This document shows positions 38,442-49,189 of a stretch of DNA of 64,000 nucleotides, piece after piece (the stretch's first letter is position 1; every line of letters begins with the position of its first letter). The notes below the pieces were generated by a model that was not told the origin of the DNA, searched no databases, and was given only the letters and a program-made list of their open reading frames with translations. Location of the stretch: positions 62,001 to 126,000 of the forward strand of contig NC_012994.1 of assembly GCF_000026365.1 (NCBI RefSeq), given 5' to 3'. Both the position numbers and the translations under genes were made by a program. Source of the DNA: Zygosaccharomyces rouxii. Lineage: Eukaryota > Ascomycota > Saccharomycetes > Saccharomycetales > Saccharomycetaceae.

Positions 38442-38702
38442 TTACGCGAAGAGCTTCTTCACCCTCTTCACAATACCATTGTTTCCACGATTGGTGCTTC
38501 TCTTAGCGCTACCGCCCCTGAAGCTGCGGAACGTTCTCGATATCGTCGTTGTGTCAGCATGCTCATAATTATCTGTAGGCATAACTTGAGAATCCTGTGG
38601 TGTCACCAATTCGTAAAGAACCAACTTTTCGCTGTTGTCCAACGGACGTCCAACACCTTCGTAACGAGTTAAATATGGACCAGTGTATTCAGTGCTTATC
38701 AT
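38442..38702 (-). CDS. Unrecognised small basic protein, 86 aa
   Basis: I do not recognise this protein. It begins MISTEYTGPYLTRYEGVGRPLD, has a charged middle part and ends with a strongly basic stretch (RSFRGGSAKRSTNRGNNG then KRVKKLFA). There is no signal peptide or membrane segment. Support for a real gene: an ATG start in a good yeast context, balanced codon use, isolation in otherwise non-coding DNA, and a (TTG)n tract just upstream as 5' leader. It could be lineage-specific or a fast-evolving small ORF with no S. cerevisiae match. Confidence 0.6.
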   Translation of the reverse strand: MISTEYTGPYLTRYEGVGRPLDNSEKLVLYELVTPQDSQVMPTDNYEHADTTTISRTFRSFRGGSAKRSTNRGNNGIVKRVKKLFA

Positions 38703-39662
38703 TGTAATTTGTATTTTTGTTGTTGTTGTTGTTGTTTTATTTCAAAAGAATTGCAAGAGATCTATTGATTTTACCATGATGAAATTCGTTCACATTATAT
38801 ATGATGGGTTGGTTCTTGTGTCGGATCCCTTCCGATAGCTGTTGTCTTGGAAGTGAGCCAGTAGATCTAAAGCTTCTTTACTAAGAAAAAGCGGCTGACA
38901 AATAAGCTTAAACGTTCCGCGATTCCATTCGGTAACCGCTCCTTCTGGTATTAGTTGTTCTTTTTTTTGGAAGCTTTTGAAAATCTATAGAATCGTAATG
39001 CGTGCCCCACAAGGTTTCGGACATTTTGAGACTATCATGTATACGTCATTCGCTTGTAACTTTTTCCAGAACTTCTACAAACATAGGTAATTCCACGCTT
39101 TTCACACCAAATTTTTTGCGAGAAAAATTAAAACGTAATAAGCCACCGATTGCTTATTACGTTGCTAAACAAAAGCATTATTCTTGACGTAATTGAATTT
39201 ATCTGCCTTTATCTTCCGGTTAAAGTGTCTGAGTGTCCCAAATAGGGTGGCAACGGCAAGGAACTGATATCTAGATATGCTATGCTGACAGTGTTGTCCA
39301 GGGTGTCGCCGATGCTGTCAAACAAATAATATTCATTCGAATACCTAACTAGTAATATCTTTCTAGGACCTAAAATAGCCGCTGAGCATATATGTGGGTC
39401 ATCTCATAGCGCCGTGTAGATCATGTGCGGCGATACAAATTTGTGAAGCAAAACTCCGAGAGACCCATAAAGGATAATGGGGGTTAGGGATTAAGGAGCA
39501 CCAGGGATTCCATCCTTTGATCTTCTGCTTTTCCCCCAGCAGGTACCAGAAGGTCTCCAAAGGGTCTCAGGGGTGTCGTATATAAGAGTAAGTTGAGAGA
39601 TTCGAAACTGGGGGACCATTTGTAGTTTCATCTCTATGTCGTAAGCGATTTCCCAAAGCACC
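38703..39662. other. Intergenic region upstream of AAC1
   Basis: 960 bp shared by the divergent small gene and AAC1. A (TTG)n repeat of about six units lies at 38717-38735. Other short open frames begin only at non-ATG codons or lack coding character. Confidence 0.55.
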
Positions 39663-40559
39663 ATGCAACAAGACTTCTTGGTAAACTTCCTCATGGGTGG
39701 TGTGTCTGCCGCCGTCGCCAAAACATGTGCAGCCCCCATTGAGAGAGTGAAGCTTATGATGCAGAATCAGGGTGAGATGATGAAGCAAGGCGCCTTAGAC
39801 AGACGTTATGCCGGTATTGCAGAATGCTTCACAAGGACTATAAAGACTGAGGGTCTTCTTTCTCTCTGGAGAGGTAATACTGCCAATGTTTTACGTTATT
39901 TCCCTACGCAAGCTTTAAATTTTGCCTTTAAGGATAAGATTAAGGCAATGTTCAATGTCGGTAGAGACCAAGGATATGGACGCTGGTTAAGTGCTAACAT
40001 TGCATCTGGTGGTGCTGCAGGTGGTCTTTCTTTAGGTTTTGTGTATTCCTTGGATTATGCAAGGACAAGACTGGCAGCCGATGCCTCTCATCACGGTGCA
40101 GAACGCCGTTTTAAAGGGCTGGCCGATGTATACAAGCAAACTTATGCCACTGATGGTATCCTTGGTCTTTACAGAGGATTTGCGCCTTCTGTGGTAGGCA
40201 TCATGGTCTACAGAGGTCTTTACTTTGGTCTCTACGATTCTATAAAACCAGTGCTTCTCACGGGTAAATGGGAGAGATCATTTCCGGCATCCTTCCTTCT
40301 GGGGTGGGTGGTCACTACAGCTGCTTCTACTGCGTCTTACCCATTGGACACAGTGAGAAGACGTATGATGATGACCTCAGGTCAACAGATCAAGTACACA
40401 GGTGCTTGGCATTGTTTGACTAGTATCTATGAGCAAGAAGGCTTCAGAGCATTCTTCAAAGGATGCGGTGCCAACATAGTAAGAAGCATTGCAGCGGCTG
40501 GTGTCATCTCACTGTATGATCAACTCCAGTTGTTAATGTTTGGTAAGACCTTTAAATAA
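39663..40559 (+). CDS. AAC1: Mitochondrial ADP/ATP carrier
   Basis: 298 aa (yeast Aac1 309). Three mitochondrial-carrier repeats with [17 protein letters not shown] and [12 protein letters not shown], each a P/S-x-[DE]-x-x-[RK] gate. The last contains the RRRMMM signature specific to adenine-nucleotide carriers. It swaps cytosolic ADP for matrix ATP across the inner membrane. The short N-terminus lacks a presequence, as usual. The AAC1 name follows from position next to BUB2; by sequence alone AAC2/AAC3 cannot be excluded. Confidence 0.93.
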   Translation: MQQDFLVNFLMGGVSAAVAKTCAAPIERVKLMMQNQGEMMKQGALDRRYAGIAECFTRTIKTEGLLSLWRGNTANVLRYFPTQALNFAFKDKIKAMFNVGRDQGYGRWLSANIASGGAAGGLSLGFVYSLDYARTRLAADASHHGAERRFKGLADVYKQTYATDGILGLYRGFAPSVVGIMVYRGLYFGLYDSIKPVLLTGKWERSFPASFLLGWVVTTAASTASYPLDTVRRRMMMTSGQQIKYTGAWHCLTSIYEQEGFRAFFKGCGANIVRSIAAAGVISLYDQLQLLMFGKTFK

Positions 40560-40659
40560 GTAGACGAAGCGATGAGATAGGTAACTATATTTACAATAAA
40601 TACACATGAACACTCTAAGATTCACCATTGGTAAGGCTTAAAGTAACCATCAAAACTCG

Positions 40660-41598
40660 ATGAGTTCCATTGAAAGATTTCTTTCGCAACCACCGCTTAT
40701 TATACAGTCTTCATTGGCTCAGTTGCGTTATTTGGTTCTTAGTGAAGGTTTACCGACAGGAAATGACAAGAATATACAGAGGACAAGATGTTATACGTGG
40801 TCAGTCTTATCTAGAACTTCGATGGAACGTTGCACACAGATATACATTTCATATGTGCAGCTAGGATCCGCCCCCCAGCCAATTTATCATAAGATCAAGA
40901 ATGATACCTTTAGAACTTTACAAACAGATCCCAAATTCATAACTACAGTATCTGAAGACGCATTACTGCGATGTCTTTCCAGTTTTGCATGGCAGTGTAT
41001 TGAATTGAAAAACGTACAAGATCCAAGATTACCTCCTCAATTGAGTACTTATGTGCAGGGAATGAACGTTCTATTAGCACCTTTACTTTACTCATGCCCC
41101 TCTGAACCGATGGCATTTCAGCTATTTTCCACGTTATGTTACCAAATAATCCCTACCTATCTGAACAGTAATTTAACAGGTGTTCACAATGGGGCTAAAT
41201 TGTTGGACATATGTCTGAAGATTATTGATCCAAAATTGAGCAAATTTTTAAGTGATAATTTGCTAACAGCAGAGATCTATGGGATACCTTCCATCTTAAC
41301 GTTGTGCAGTTGTAATAGGCCATTAGATCAAGTTTGCAAATTGTGGGATTTTATGTTTGCATATGGATTTCACATGAATATTCTTTTCGTCGTGGCTATC
41401 TTAGTGACCATTAGACACCAAATTTTAAGATCAGAATCACCAATGAATCTACTGACTAGACAACTACCAGAATTTGACGCTGACGAAATTATCAAACTAG
41501 GTGTTGGATTTCTCGCCAAAATTCCGCAAAGTGTTTATTCTTTACTGGTGGAGCATTTAACAAACTTAAACATCAAGATTCCATATAACGATTATTAA
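40660..41598 (+). CDS. BUB2: Bub2, TBC-domain GAP subunit of the mitotic exit checkpoint
   Basis: 312 aa (yeast 306). TBC domain: RTRCYTWSVLS with the catalytic Arg finger region, YVQGMNVLLAPLLY (the YxQGMN glutamine finger) and CKLWDFMFAYGFHMN. With Bfa1 it keeps the GTPase Tem1 inactive at the spindle pole body until the spindle is positioned. It converges with MUD2 with 16 bp between the stops. Confidence 0.95.
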   Translation: MSSIERFLSQPPLIIQSSLAQLRYLVLSEGLPTGNDKNIQRTRCYTWSVLSRTSMERCTQIYISYVQLGSAPQPIYHKIKNDTFRTLQTDPKFITTVSEDALLRCLSSFAWQCIELKNVQDPRLPPQLSTYVQGMNVLLAPLLYSCPSEPMAFQLFSTLCYQIIPTYLNSNLTGVHNGAKLLDICLKIIDPKLSKFLSDNLLTAEIYGIPSILTLCSCNRPLDQVCKLWDFMFAYGFHMNILFVVAILVTIRHQILRSESPMNLLTRQLPEFDADEIIKLGVGFLAKIPQSVYSLLVEHLTNLNIKIPYNDY

Positions 41599-41614
41599 AG
41601 GAAATTTACATATA

Positions 41615-43072
41615 TTATAAAATGCCCAAAGTCTCAAAATCGGATTCTGCCACGTAGCAGCAAAGTACACTACGTCCATTGAACTTTCTATGCGGTAAGT
41701 TTTCCATGGCTGCTTCAGCAGATTCTACATCCTGAAATTTAACGTAAACATTTCCAACGCCTTCTCCAATGCGTTCCAAATTGAGTCTAAAGTCTGCACT
41801 TGGCTTTTTCATCCTTACGCTTTCCACCTTGTGCAGCGTAGATTCTAAAGTTGTTTTCACTTCTTGGGCAAATGCTTCTAGTTTCAAATCAAGCGGATCA
41901 ACAAGGTTCATTAGCAGCAACACTCGTGACGGTACTCTAACTTGATCTGTAGCCAATTTAGGCAATCCTTGGAAAGTCATGTAAGATATATTTTGCTTCA
42001 TGTGAGATTCATTAGGTTTAAACCATCGTAAACTTCCGTTCGCAGACGGTTCTTCTTCCACTTCAACTAATGCACAACCTGTAAATAATCTTTCTTGGTT
42101 CTCTTGAGAAATTGTGAATATGGGCTCCATGAAGACTACTTTGAAACCCTGATCGGTCAATTCTTTTTCTTCACCATGCACCAGGCCTTCTACCGCCAAA
42201 ATTTCAGGCCCACATAACCTCTCAGAACTATCTACCTGTTGAACGTATTCTTGCGGTCTTTGCCAATCACTACCATCAAAATCTAATTCCTTGGATATAA
42301 AAGAACGACAACTGAGTACTATTGTAGTGCAGACAGCGTCATTAAATTCCAATACTAGGTGGGACGGTCCCTGTACTACTTCTTTTACATGATACTCACG
42401 ATCTATTGCTTGTACAAACCCATTCAAATAAGCTTCGATGCGATTCAAATCCATTGAATCTGTAGTTCCACGTACAATTATTCTACAAGACATTCTGGAA
42501 AATATCAAATGGTTACCATCTGCATCCTCGAAAAGAATCCTTGTACGCCGATTATTAGTTCCCCCTTGTGCAATAACTTTCTCCAACTTGTCACGATCTA
42601 ATTCATGAGGTTTACCAGGTTGTGGGAATAATTTACTTAGTTTTGCTCTTTCAGTTGGCACGCTTTCAAAACCCTTTGGAGTAATATCCCATTTTGTTGG
42701 TCTCATCCTCTTTCTTTCACCTAACGGTACCACATGGGCAAGATCCTCCTCTCTAAATTTGCCTACACTTGTATTGGAGGCCGCATTACCTTGGTATCGA
42801 CTGTACTGTGGCCTAGGAGGGAATCTTTTCTGTTGCTGTTGCGCCTGATACCTTGATCTTGGATTGCTCTGATGTCTCTTGGGATAATTGGGACCGGAGT
42901 AGCCATTTTTATAACCCCTACTCCCATCATCTCTATTCCTCTGTCTTTTATTATTATGCATTTCATCACCGGCCAAAGCGGTTCTCTTGTTAGAACTTGG
43001 CTCGTTACTCATCGACGCAATAATCTTGGATCTGAGATCTTCTAAGGCGTGTTCATTATCATCATTCCCCAT
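41615..43072 (-). CDS. MUD2: Mud2, U2AF65-like branch-point recognition factor
   Basis: 485 aa (yeast 527). A basic, Arg/Asn/Gln-rich N-terminus is followed by three RRM-like regions (about 195-275, 285-370 and 385-480). The last is a U2AF-homology motif with VYVKFQDVESAEAAMENLPHRKFNGRSVLC. It binds branch-point-bridging protein Msl5 in the commitment complex. The introns here have very short branch-to-acceptor distances, leaving little room for a polypyrimidine tract. Confidence 0.9.
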   Translation of the reverse strand: MGNDDNEHALEDLRSKIIASMSNEPSSNKRTALAGDEMHNNKRQRNRDDGSRGYKNGYSGPNYPKRHQSNPRSRYQAQQQQKRFPPRPQYSRYQGNAASNTSVGKFREEDLAHVVPLGERKRMRPTKWDITPKGFESVPTERAKLSKLFPQPGKPHELDRDKLEKVIAQGGTNNRRTRILFEDADGNHLIFSRMSCRIIVRGTTDSMDLNRIEAYLNGFVQAIDREYHVKEVVQGPSHLVLEFNDAVCTTIVLSCRSFISKELDFDGSDWQRPQEYVQQVDSSERLCGPEILAVEGLVHGEEKELTDQGFKVVFMEPIFTISQENQERLFTGCALVEVEEEPSANGSLRWFKPNESHMKQNISYMTFQGLPKLATDQVRVPSRVLLLMNLVDPLDLKLEAFAQEVKTTLESTLHKVESVRMKKPSADFRLNLERIGEGVGNVYVKFQDVESAEAAMENLPHRKFNGRSVLCCYVAESDFETLGIL

Positions 43073-43154
43073 AGTTCAACGGTTGCTAATGTCCACAGAT
43101 ATTCCTACTGCTTGCTGGTGATGATAATATTGCTTACTTATGGGTATTATTTTC

Positions 43155-43162
43155 TGACGTGA
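43155..43162 (+). promoter_or_regulatory. UPRE-like Hac1 site of LHS1
   Basis: TGACGTGA, a Hac1-type unfolded-protein-response element, lies about 120 bp before the LHS1 ATG. It fits an ER chaperone known to be induced by the UPR in yeast. Confidence 0.6.
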
Positions 43163-43280
43163 CGAAGTTGGAAAAGTTTTGAACAGATCATTAAAACTTA
43201 AAGACGTCAGGAATCATCGGAAAGACAGTGGAACTTGTTATTTTGAAGCTTTCACGTTCGTGAAATTGGTGAGATTCAAT

Positions 43281-45998
43281 ATGAGGAATAGTATAGTTCT
43301 TTTGCTGATTTCCATTTGGTCAATTTGGTGTCATTTTACGCTTGCAGCGGTTGTTGGTGTCGATTATGGCCAGCAATTTATTAAGGCAATGGTGGTTTCA
43401 CCAAGAGCCCCCATGGAATTGATCTTTACACCAGAAGCAAAGAGGAAAGAAATATCAGGATTAGCTATAAAGAGTTTAGGTGGTGACAAGGGGGAAATTG
43501 AAAGAATTTACGGATCCGCCCTAGGTTCCATGGCCACTAGATTCCCTAAGAATACTCTTTTGCACGTCAAATCTCTCCTGGGTAAGACTATTAATGATGA
43601 AGGAGAGATTTCTACCTATTTGAATGAGCATCCAGGTATTGATATTGTTCCTAACAAGAGAAATTCGTTGTCATTTGTTGTCGGTGATGAACAATACCCA
43701 GTGGAGGAAGTAACAGCTATGAATTTACAAGAGACCATAAACAGGGCCAATTTATTGCTGAGGGAAAAGGATCCTAGTGGTAGTGATTTGGTAGATAAAT
43801 TGGCTCTTACGGTACCAGAATATTTTGATCAATATCAACGTAGGGCTCTATTAGACTCTGGATCCTTAACTACGGATGCATTGGACACATATTTAGTTCC
43901 AGATGGATTATCCGTGGTAATCAATTTCGTATTAAAGAAAAGAGATTTCAAAGGTAAATCTTACTACGTGGTTTACGATATGGGTGGTGGCTCCACAAAA
44001 GCTTCGTTGTTCTCCATTGAGCAACCAGAAAATGAAACAGAACCATTAAGGATTGAATTTGGTGGTTATGGGTATGACTCTCAATTGGGTGGTTCCAACT
44101 TCACTTTGCAAGTGGCTAGTTTGATTGAAAACAAATTTTTATCCAAACGTAAAGATATTACAGCTGAAAAATTACATCGCAACCCTAAGGCAGTGGCAAA
44201 AATTGTACAAGCAGCCGAAAAAGCTAAATTAATCCTGAGTGCCAATTCTGAAGCTTCTATTAGTATTGAATCTGTTTTGGAAGATGTTGATTTTAAGACA
44301 AAGATCACTAAGCAAGAATTTGAGGATTCATTGAGTGATAGTGCTTCTGAAATCGTGAAACCAATTAAAGTTGCTTTAGATGGCCAATTCTGGGATGAAA
44401 AAATCGATCCTAAACAAGTGTCAGGTATCATTCTAACTGGTGGATCTAGTAGGGTTCCTATCGTACAATACAAATTGGCCGAATATATGGGCGAGAACAA
44501 AATACTCAAGAGTGTGAATGCCGATGAAGCAGCTGTAGATGGTGCTACCATTAGAGGTATAAAGCTTTTTGAAGCTTTCAGAACCAAACCATTGAATATT
44601 ACTGAACGTTCCATTTCTGATTATGCCGTGACTTTGAATCAAAAGGGTGAAAATGTTGTGGTATTCCCCAAAGGTACGGTCTTCCCCACTAAGAGGACTT
44701 TGGAACTTGGCAATGCAAAGGATCTTCCAAAAGATTTCGATATTAAATTATGGGAAAATGGATTACCATTTCAATCTGTGAAGACCAAGACATCTGGCGC
44801 AGACGATATCTATTCACCCGAAAAATGTCCTAACGGCGTCATCTATAACGCTACCTTCTCAATTTCACAAAACAGATTATTCAATTTGGATAAAGTTGAG
44901 GCTATCTGCTTGAAGGATGGGTCCTCTTCCGTAGAAAAACCTCAGAATGAAACTGGTAAGAAGAGTAATTTAGGCTCTTCTAAACGTTCAGTGAAATTGA
45001 CCATTTCGAGTGAAGGCTCTAATATTAAGGCCATGTCTTCAGATGAGCAGTTGAGACTCAGAGAATATATTAGAATTCTAGATCAAAAAGATGCCGCTAG
45101 ATTTGAACTTGAAGAAGCAAAGAATTTGTTAGAAGCTCTCCTATATGATGCTAGATCTTATTTGGAATTGGAAGAGGTTGTAGAAAAAGGACCTCAAAGT
45201 TACTTGGGCAAATTGTCCGAGGCAGTCACCAAACATTTGTCATGGCTGGAAGATGAGGCTGATGAAACTACTAAATTGGAAGTCATTCAAAGAAGCAGCG
45301 AAGTGCAACAGCTAAGAGATAAACTGGAAGCATATTTACAGTCACTTTCTGAGCCCCTAGATTCTAAGCAGTTCCAAAGCATTCTAAACAATGCCACCAA
45401 GCTTTTAGAGCAAATTGATTTAACTCAAATAAATCAGCAAGAACAAGTCGCTTCTCTAAAGGATAAATTCGAAGAACTGGGACATAACGTTGAAGAACAG
45501 TACGCAAAGATTAAACTGCCACATCATATTGCTGCACCATTGAGCAGTTGGAACGATACCGTTTCTGCATTCAAGGAAGTGATTAAATTAGTTGAATACG
45601 CTAAATCTAGTGCCTTTAAAAAGATGGGCAGGGAACAATTATTTGAAATTAAATCAGCCTTTGACATCGCATCCGCTGAACTGGAATCTATAATAGATTA
45701 TTTTGGTAAGGCTCGTGATTATCGCCTACATGAATTGCAAGCGTGGATACAGAAGGCTGAGAAGACCAAGAAAAGAAAGGAGGAGAGATTGAAAAAGAAG
45801 ATGGAGGACAAGGAAAAGGAAAAGGAGTCTAAGAGTTCATCAACTGTTTCAGGTAATCCAAGTACCGCTGAAAGCGAATCTTCCACAGTTCCCACTACTA
45901 CAACAACTGCTTCTGCTTCTGCTTCCACCACGTCCCCACAAAACAAACAAGGGACAAGCTCTTCAACCGCCACGACTCCATTGCACGATGAGTTGTGA
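43281..45998 (+). CDS. LHS1: Lhs1, ER-lumenal Hsp70/GRP170 chaperone
   Basis: 905 aa from the ATG at 43281 (yeast 881). The frame is open 102 nt further upstream without another ATG, and this start gives a perfect signal peptide (MRNSIVLLLISIWSIWCHFTLA). The Hsp70 ATPase domain follows: VGVDYGQQFIKAMVV, VYDMGGGSTKASLF, ILTGGSSRVPIVQ. Then come a beta domain, an extended helical domain (about 640-830), a Lys/Glu-rich stretch, a Ser/Thr-rich stretch and the C-terminal HDEL retrieval signal. Lhs1 is the nucleotide exchange factor of Kar2 in translocation and folding. Confidence 0.96.
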   Translation: MRNSIVLLLISIWSIWCHFTLAAVVGVDYGQQFIKAMVVSPRAPMELIFTPEAKRKEISGLAIKSLGGDKGEIERIYGSALGSMATRFPKNTLLHVKSLLGKTINDEGEISTYLNEHPGIDIVPNKRNSLSFVVGDEQYPVEEVTAMNLQETINRANLLLREKDPSGSDLVDKLALTVPEYFDQYQRRALLDSGSLTTDALDTYLVPDGLSVVINFVLKKRDFKGKSYYVVYDMGGGSTKASLFSIEQPENETEPLRIEFGGYGYDSQLGGSNFTLQVASLIENKFLSKRKDITAEKLHRNPKAVAKIVQAAEKAKLILSANSEASISIESVLEDVDFKTKITKQEFEDSLSDSASEIVKPIKVALDGQFWDEKIDPKQVSGIILTGGSSRVPIVQYKLAEYMGENKILKSVNADEAAVDGATIRGIKLFEAFRTKPLNITERSISDYAVTLNQKGENVVVFPKGTVFPTKRTLELGNAKDLPKDFDIKLWENGLPFQSVKTKTSGADDIYSPEKCPNGVIYNATFSISQNRLFNLDKVEAICLKDGSSSVEKPQNETGKKSNLGSSKRSVKLTISSEGSNIKAMSSDEQLRLREYIRILDQKDAARFELEEAKNLLEALLYDARSYLELEEVVEKGPQSYLGKLSEAVTKHLSWLEDEADETTKLEVIQRSSEVQQLRDKLEAYLQSLSEPLDSKQFQSILNNATKLLEQIDLTQINQQEQVASLKDKFEELGHNVEEQYAKIKLPHHIAAPLSSWNDTVSAFKEVIKLVEYAKSSAFKKMGREQLFEIKSAFDIASAELESIIDYFGKARDYRLHELQAWIQKAEKTKKRKEERLKKKMEDKEKEKESKSSSTVSGNPSTAESESSTVPTTTTTASASASTTSPQNKQGTSSSTATTPLHDEL

Positions 45999-46147
45999 AT
46001 GTTTTTCATGTCATTCCATTTTTTCCTTTTTCATAAACATCTTTAAGTCATGTACACACTGAAATGTAGATACAAGTTAACCGTTATTGGTTCAAAATGT
46101 TTTTCATAATTTTATCAATTGCATCATTATCTATATCTGCTTACTGT

Positions 46148-48847
46148 CTATTCAACGAGATTTTTAAACGTAAAGGGTTCATATGGGTATCCATCACCTT
46201 CAAAAAATTTGGACATTGCTTCCACCCAGTGTAAACGTAGAGAGTGCAGCATAGCCGATGTACCTTCCATGAGCACCAGTATGCATACAGTAAGAACGAA
46301 CCACATGGCGAAAAGGAGAACCACTCTAGTCACAGCAAGCGGCGAGCCGGAGTTTTTAGGTGAGAATGCATTTTTGATGGTCATGTCCCAAAGCACACTT
46401 GACAACTGAGCATGTGCCAGTGATAGCGCCCATAGACGTAAGTAGGATGCCGTGTGGGAAATGCAGTTGAGACAGAATTCAATCGTGTGAATTACTTGGT
46501 GGATCATAACTTCACCAAAATTGAATTCTTCATTCTCTTCGTGTCCATGGTAGTCCGTGACAATCATCCCATCACCCTCGGTAGCCTGTAGATCTGCAGT
46601 CAATTCATCAACTCCTTCACTTCTGTTTACTGATTCGTACCCATTCAAACTAACTCCACTATGTTGCTTCTTCAAAGTAAGTGGTTTGTATAATAACAAC
46701 CAAGGAATACAAGCGAGAGCTGCAAGCAAGAGGAGAATCTGTAGAACATTTTGACCGGAATAAAGTTGATCATCTATGTGACCAGGTGATAGAAACATGT
46801 TTATCAGCATGTTCAATAAACTTGGTGCTGGTTTGTTGTCTTTGATCCAATCCTTTGACCATTTGTAAAGGATGGCCCATGTCAAGTATCCGAAGATAGA
46901 TTGCATGAATATCAAACCTGGAAGAAAATTACCAATGATATCCACCCTCGACTTTTTGTATCTATAATTGACCAAAGAGAACATGAAAGAATAAGTCATG
47001 TGCAGGAACCCCATGATGACAGATAATTTCATTTTGTAGGAGTTGGTATAAATTAATCCGTTGTCTGTACCATGCCAGGCATGGTCCAACCCGAATGGGT
47101 ACGTACCCGTTTGCTCAGCCACAATGCTCTCACCTTTTTTGAAGTTTGAAGGCCACTTCCAACCTGATTTGAAAATGGTCATTGATTTGGAGAAAATATC
47201 GTTGTATAACAAACCAGTGTATACTGAAAAGGCACCCATTAGAGTAATAACGTACCTTCCTGTGAAAACAATATCAAAGATTTCTCCACGTTGCATAGTT
47301 TCAAACTTCTTTTCCATCATTAACAAGAAAACTCCAATTAACATCAGTATGAAACCGTGTCCCAAGTCACCGAACATAATGGCAAACATAAAAGGGAAAG
47401 TTACAATAGTGGCCAACCCAGGATTCACTTCTTTATAAGTTGCAGTACCATAAGCATCACAAATGGATTGGAATGCTTGTGTAAATTTATTTGTTCTGTG
47501 ATACGTTGGTGGTGCTCTATTAGTATGTATAACACTTACCACGGTACTATATTCGGAACCTACAGTTTCACTATAGTCCTTCATTGCATCTGAAATAGTT
47601 GTAAGTTCTAAAGTTGGTAACCAGCCTTCTGCAACCAACCCATGAGTTTCTTGTTTGAAAAGGTTTAAAGTTGCATAAATGTATTTTTCTCTTTTGACCA
47701 TTGCATTCCAAACTGGTAATTGATCGGATACCACTAACAGTTCAGCATGTAGAGTGGATTCCGTAGCGTAAGCAATCTGTTGAATTTCTGAGATTCTATC
47801 GTTCAATTTTTGGATTTCTCTATGAGTACAATGAGCCAACGATACGACTCTACCATTTAATGAGTCTACCACACGTTGAACTTTCTGTAATAGATACTCA
47901 CCATGTGTGAAAACGAAAAAACAGTCTTTTTCCACTTTTTCACCATTTTCTAATAGAGGTTCATCAATGGCAAAATTTTGGAAAATAAGATTACCACGTA
48001 ATAATCGCCAAAGAATTCTATTCAATACTTCTACTTTGTCTCTCCTAATGGAGCCTGCGATCATGAATCTATCGTGGAATCCAATTTCTAGCAAATTTTG
48101 ATCAGCTTCGAATTCCATCTGGTCGTTCAAGGCTTCCTGTTGTTGTTGCTGTTCATCAGTTGGTTCAGTACCGTCTTCAAAAGAAAAAGTGTCACTTAAA
48201 GTTTCACTCAACTCGTCGAGATTCAATCTAAATTCATCTACATCTCTCAATTCCCTCTCTTCACGTCCCATACGTCCAAACAAACCCGGATGGCTCTGTA
48301 AGAAACGAGTAACTTCAAATATAACGTATCTCTGCTCCAAGAGACCGTTTAATTTTTCTTTTAAATTTGTAAGAGAATCATCTAACCTTTTCACACGTCC
48401 TTCGAATTCATGAATTTCACCCATTGCAGCATTGATAATATCGTGAGAATGGGTTTGCATTTCGGAAACCAATTGAGTCACACTGGGACGTTGAATATCA
48501 TTGCCCTGTTCATCTGTATGTAAAATATATTTCCAGGTAGCTTCTGCATGTTTGTCACTAACTTCTTGCATGTAAAGGACCAATCTTTCTACTTCATCCA
48601 GTTTTCTAATTTGACCCACATATCCTCTTTGGAATGCAGTTAAGTCCTTATTAAGGTCTCGAAACATCAAGGTGCCCAGATTACCTAAGAGACACGCAAT
48701 CTCTCTGGAAATCTCCAGTGGAATGTACAGCTGCACATATGTCATATCCGCAGAGCCTATATCACCTCCTGTTAGTATTCAATTCATAATTTCTCATTTC
48801 TAACATAGTGTTCTCAACATACGGAATATAGCCTCTTCTCTAACCAT
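46148..48847 (-). CDS. STV1: Stv1, V-ATPase V0 subunit a, Golgi/endosome isoform (spliced: 48847-48823, 48756-46148)
   Basis: 877 aa after removal of a 66-nt intron (yeast 890). Exon 1 encodes MVREEAIF plus one base and exon 2 completes R-SADMTYVQLYIPLE; yeast Stv1 begins MNQEEAIFRSADMTYVQLYIP. Without the intron the protein would start at internal Met13. The soluble N-terminal half and the membrane half with TASYLRLWALSLAHAQLSSVLW (including the essential Arg) follow the Stv1 form (KDLTAFQRGYV, NRILWRLLRGNLIFQNF, KNSGSPLAV) rather than Vph1. The position next to BUB2 and STB2/6 agrees. Confidence 0.96.
48757..48822 (-). other. STV1 intron
   Basis: 66 nt. Minus-strand donor GTATGT (48822-48817), branch TACTAAC (48777-48771), acceptor ATATAG ending at 48757. 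Two nearer AG dinucleotides directly after the branch are skipped. Splicing restores the conserved EEAIFRSADM. I know of no intron in the S. cerevisiae gene. Confidence 0.9.
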
Positions 48848-49189
48848 TTTCAATGTTTACAAGGACTACTCTAGCAAATACGTAGCACAATTTCAATTTG
48901 CAATCCTTTTCCAAAGGCTTGAAGAGTCTAATTAGTCCCAAATGGCCTTTGAAAGTCTGATTTGATAATGTATTGTATTTTGTAGTTCTTTGATTACTTT
49001 CGCTCCTACATGTCGTTAATCGCGAGGCCATCAAAAAAGGTCCTTAAGTAAACTGATGATTACAAAGAACTCTTCCAATCAAAACTAAGTAGGATAGCTT
49101 CAAAAGGAAACACTTCCACGTTATTTAGAGGTGAAATTTGGAGAGTACGATTGTGAATTTGTTAGGATAGCATTTTTTTCGTCTCCAAT
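48848..49189. other. Divergent promoter STV1/STB2-STB6
   Basis: 342 bp with no ORF of substance and no motif I can name. Confidence 0.5.

Noticed and set aside
40568..40577. PAC-like GCGATGAGAT between AAC1 and BUB2
   Set aside because: Neither gene belongs to ribosome biogenesis and no RRPE is near.
43179..43280. N-terminal extension of LHS1
   Set aside because: The frame is open but contains no ATG before 43281, and the ATG there begins a proper signal peptide.
44081..44614. 177-codon frame antisense to LHS1
   Set aside because: Falls opposite the conserved Hsp70 core; shadow.
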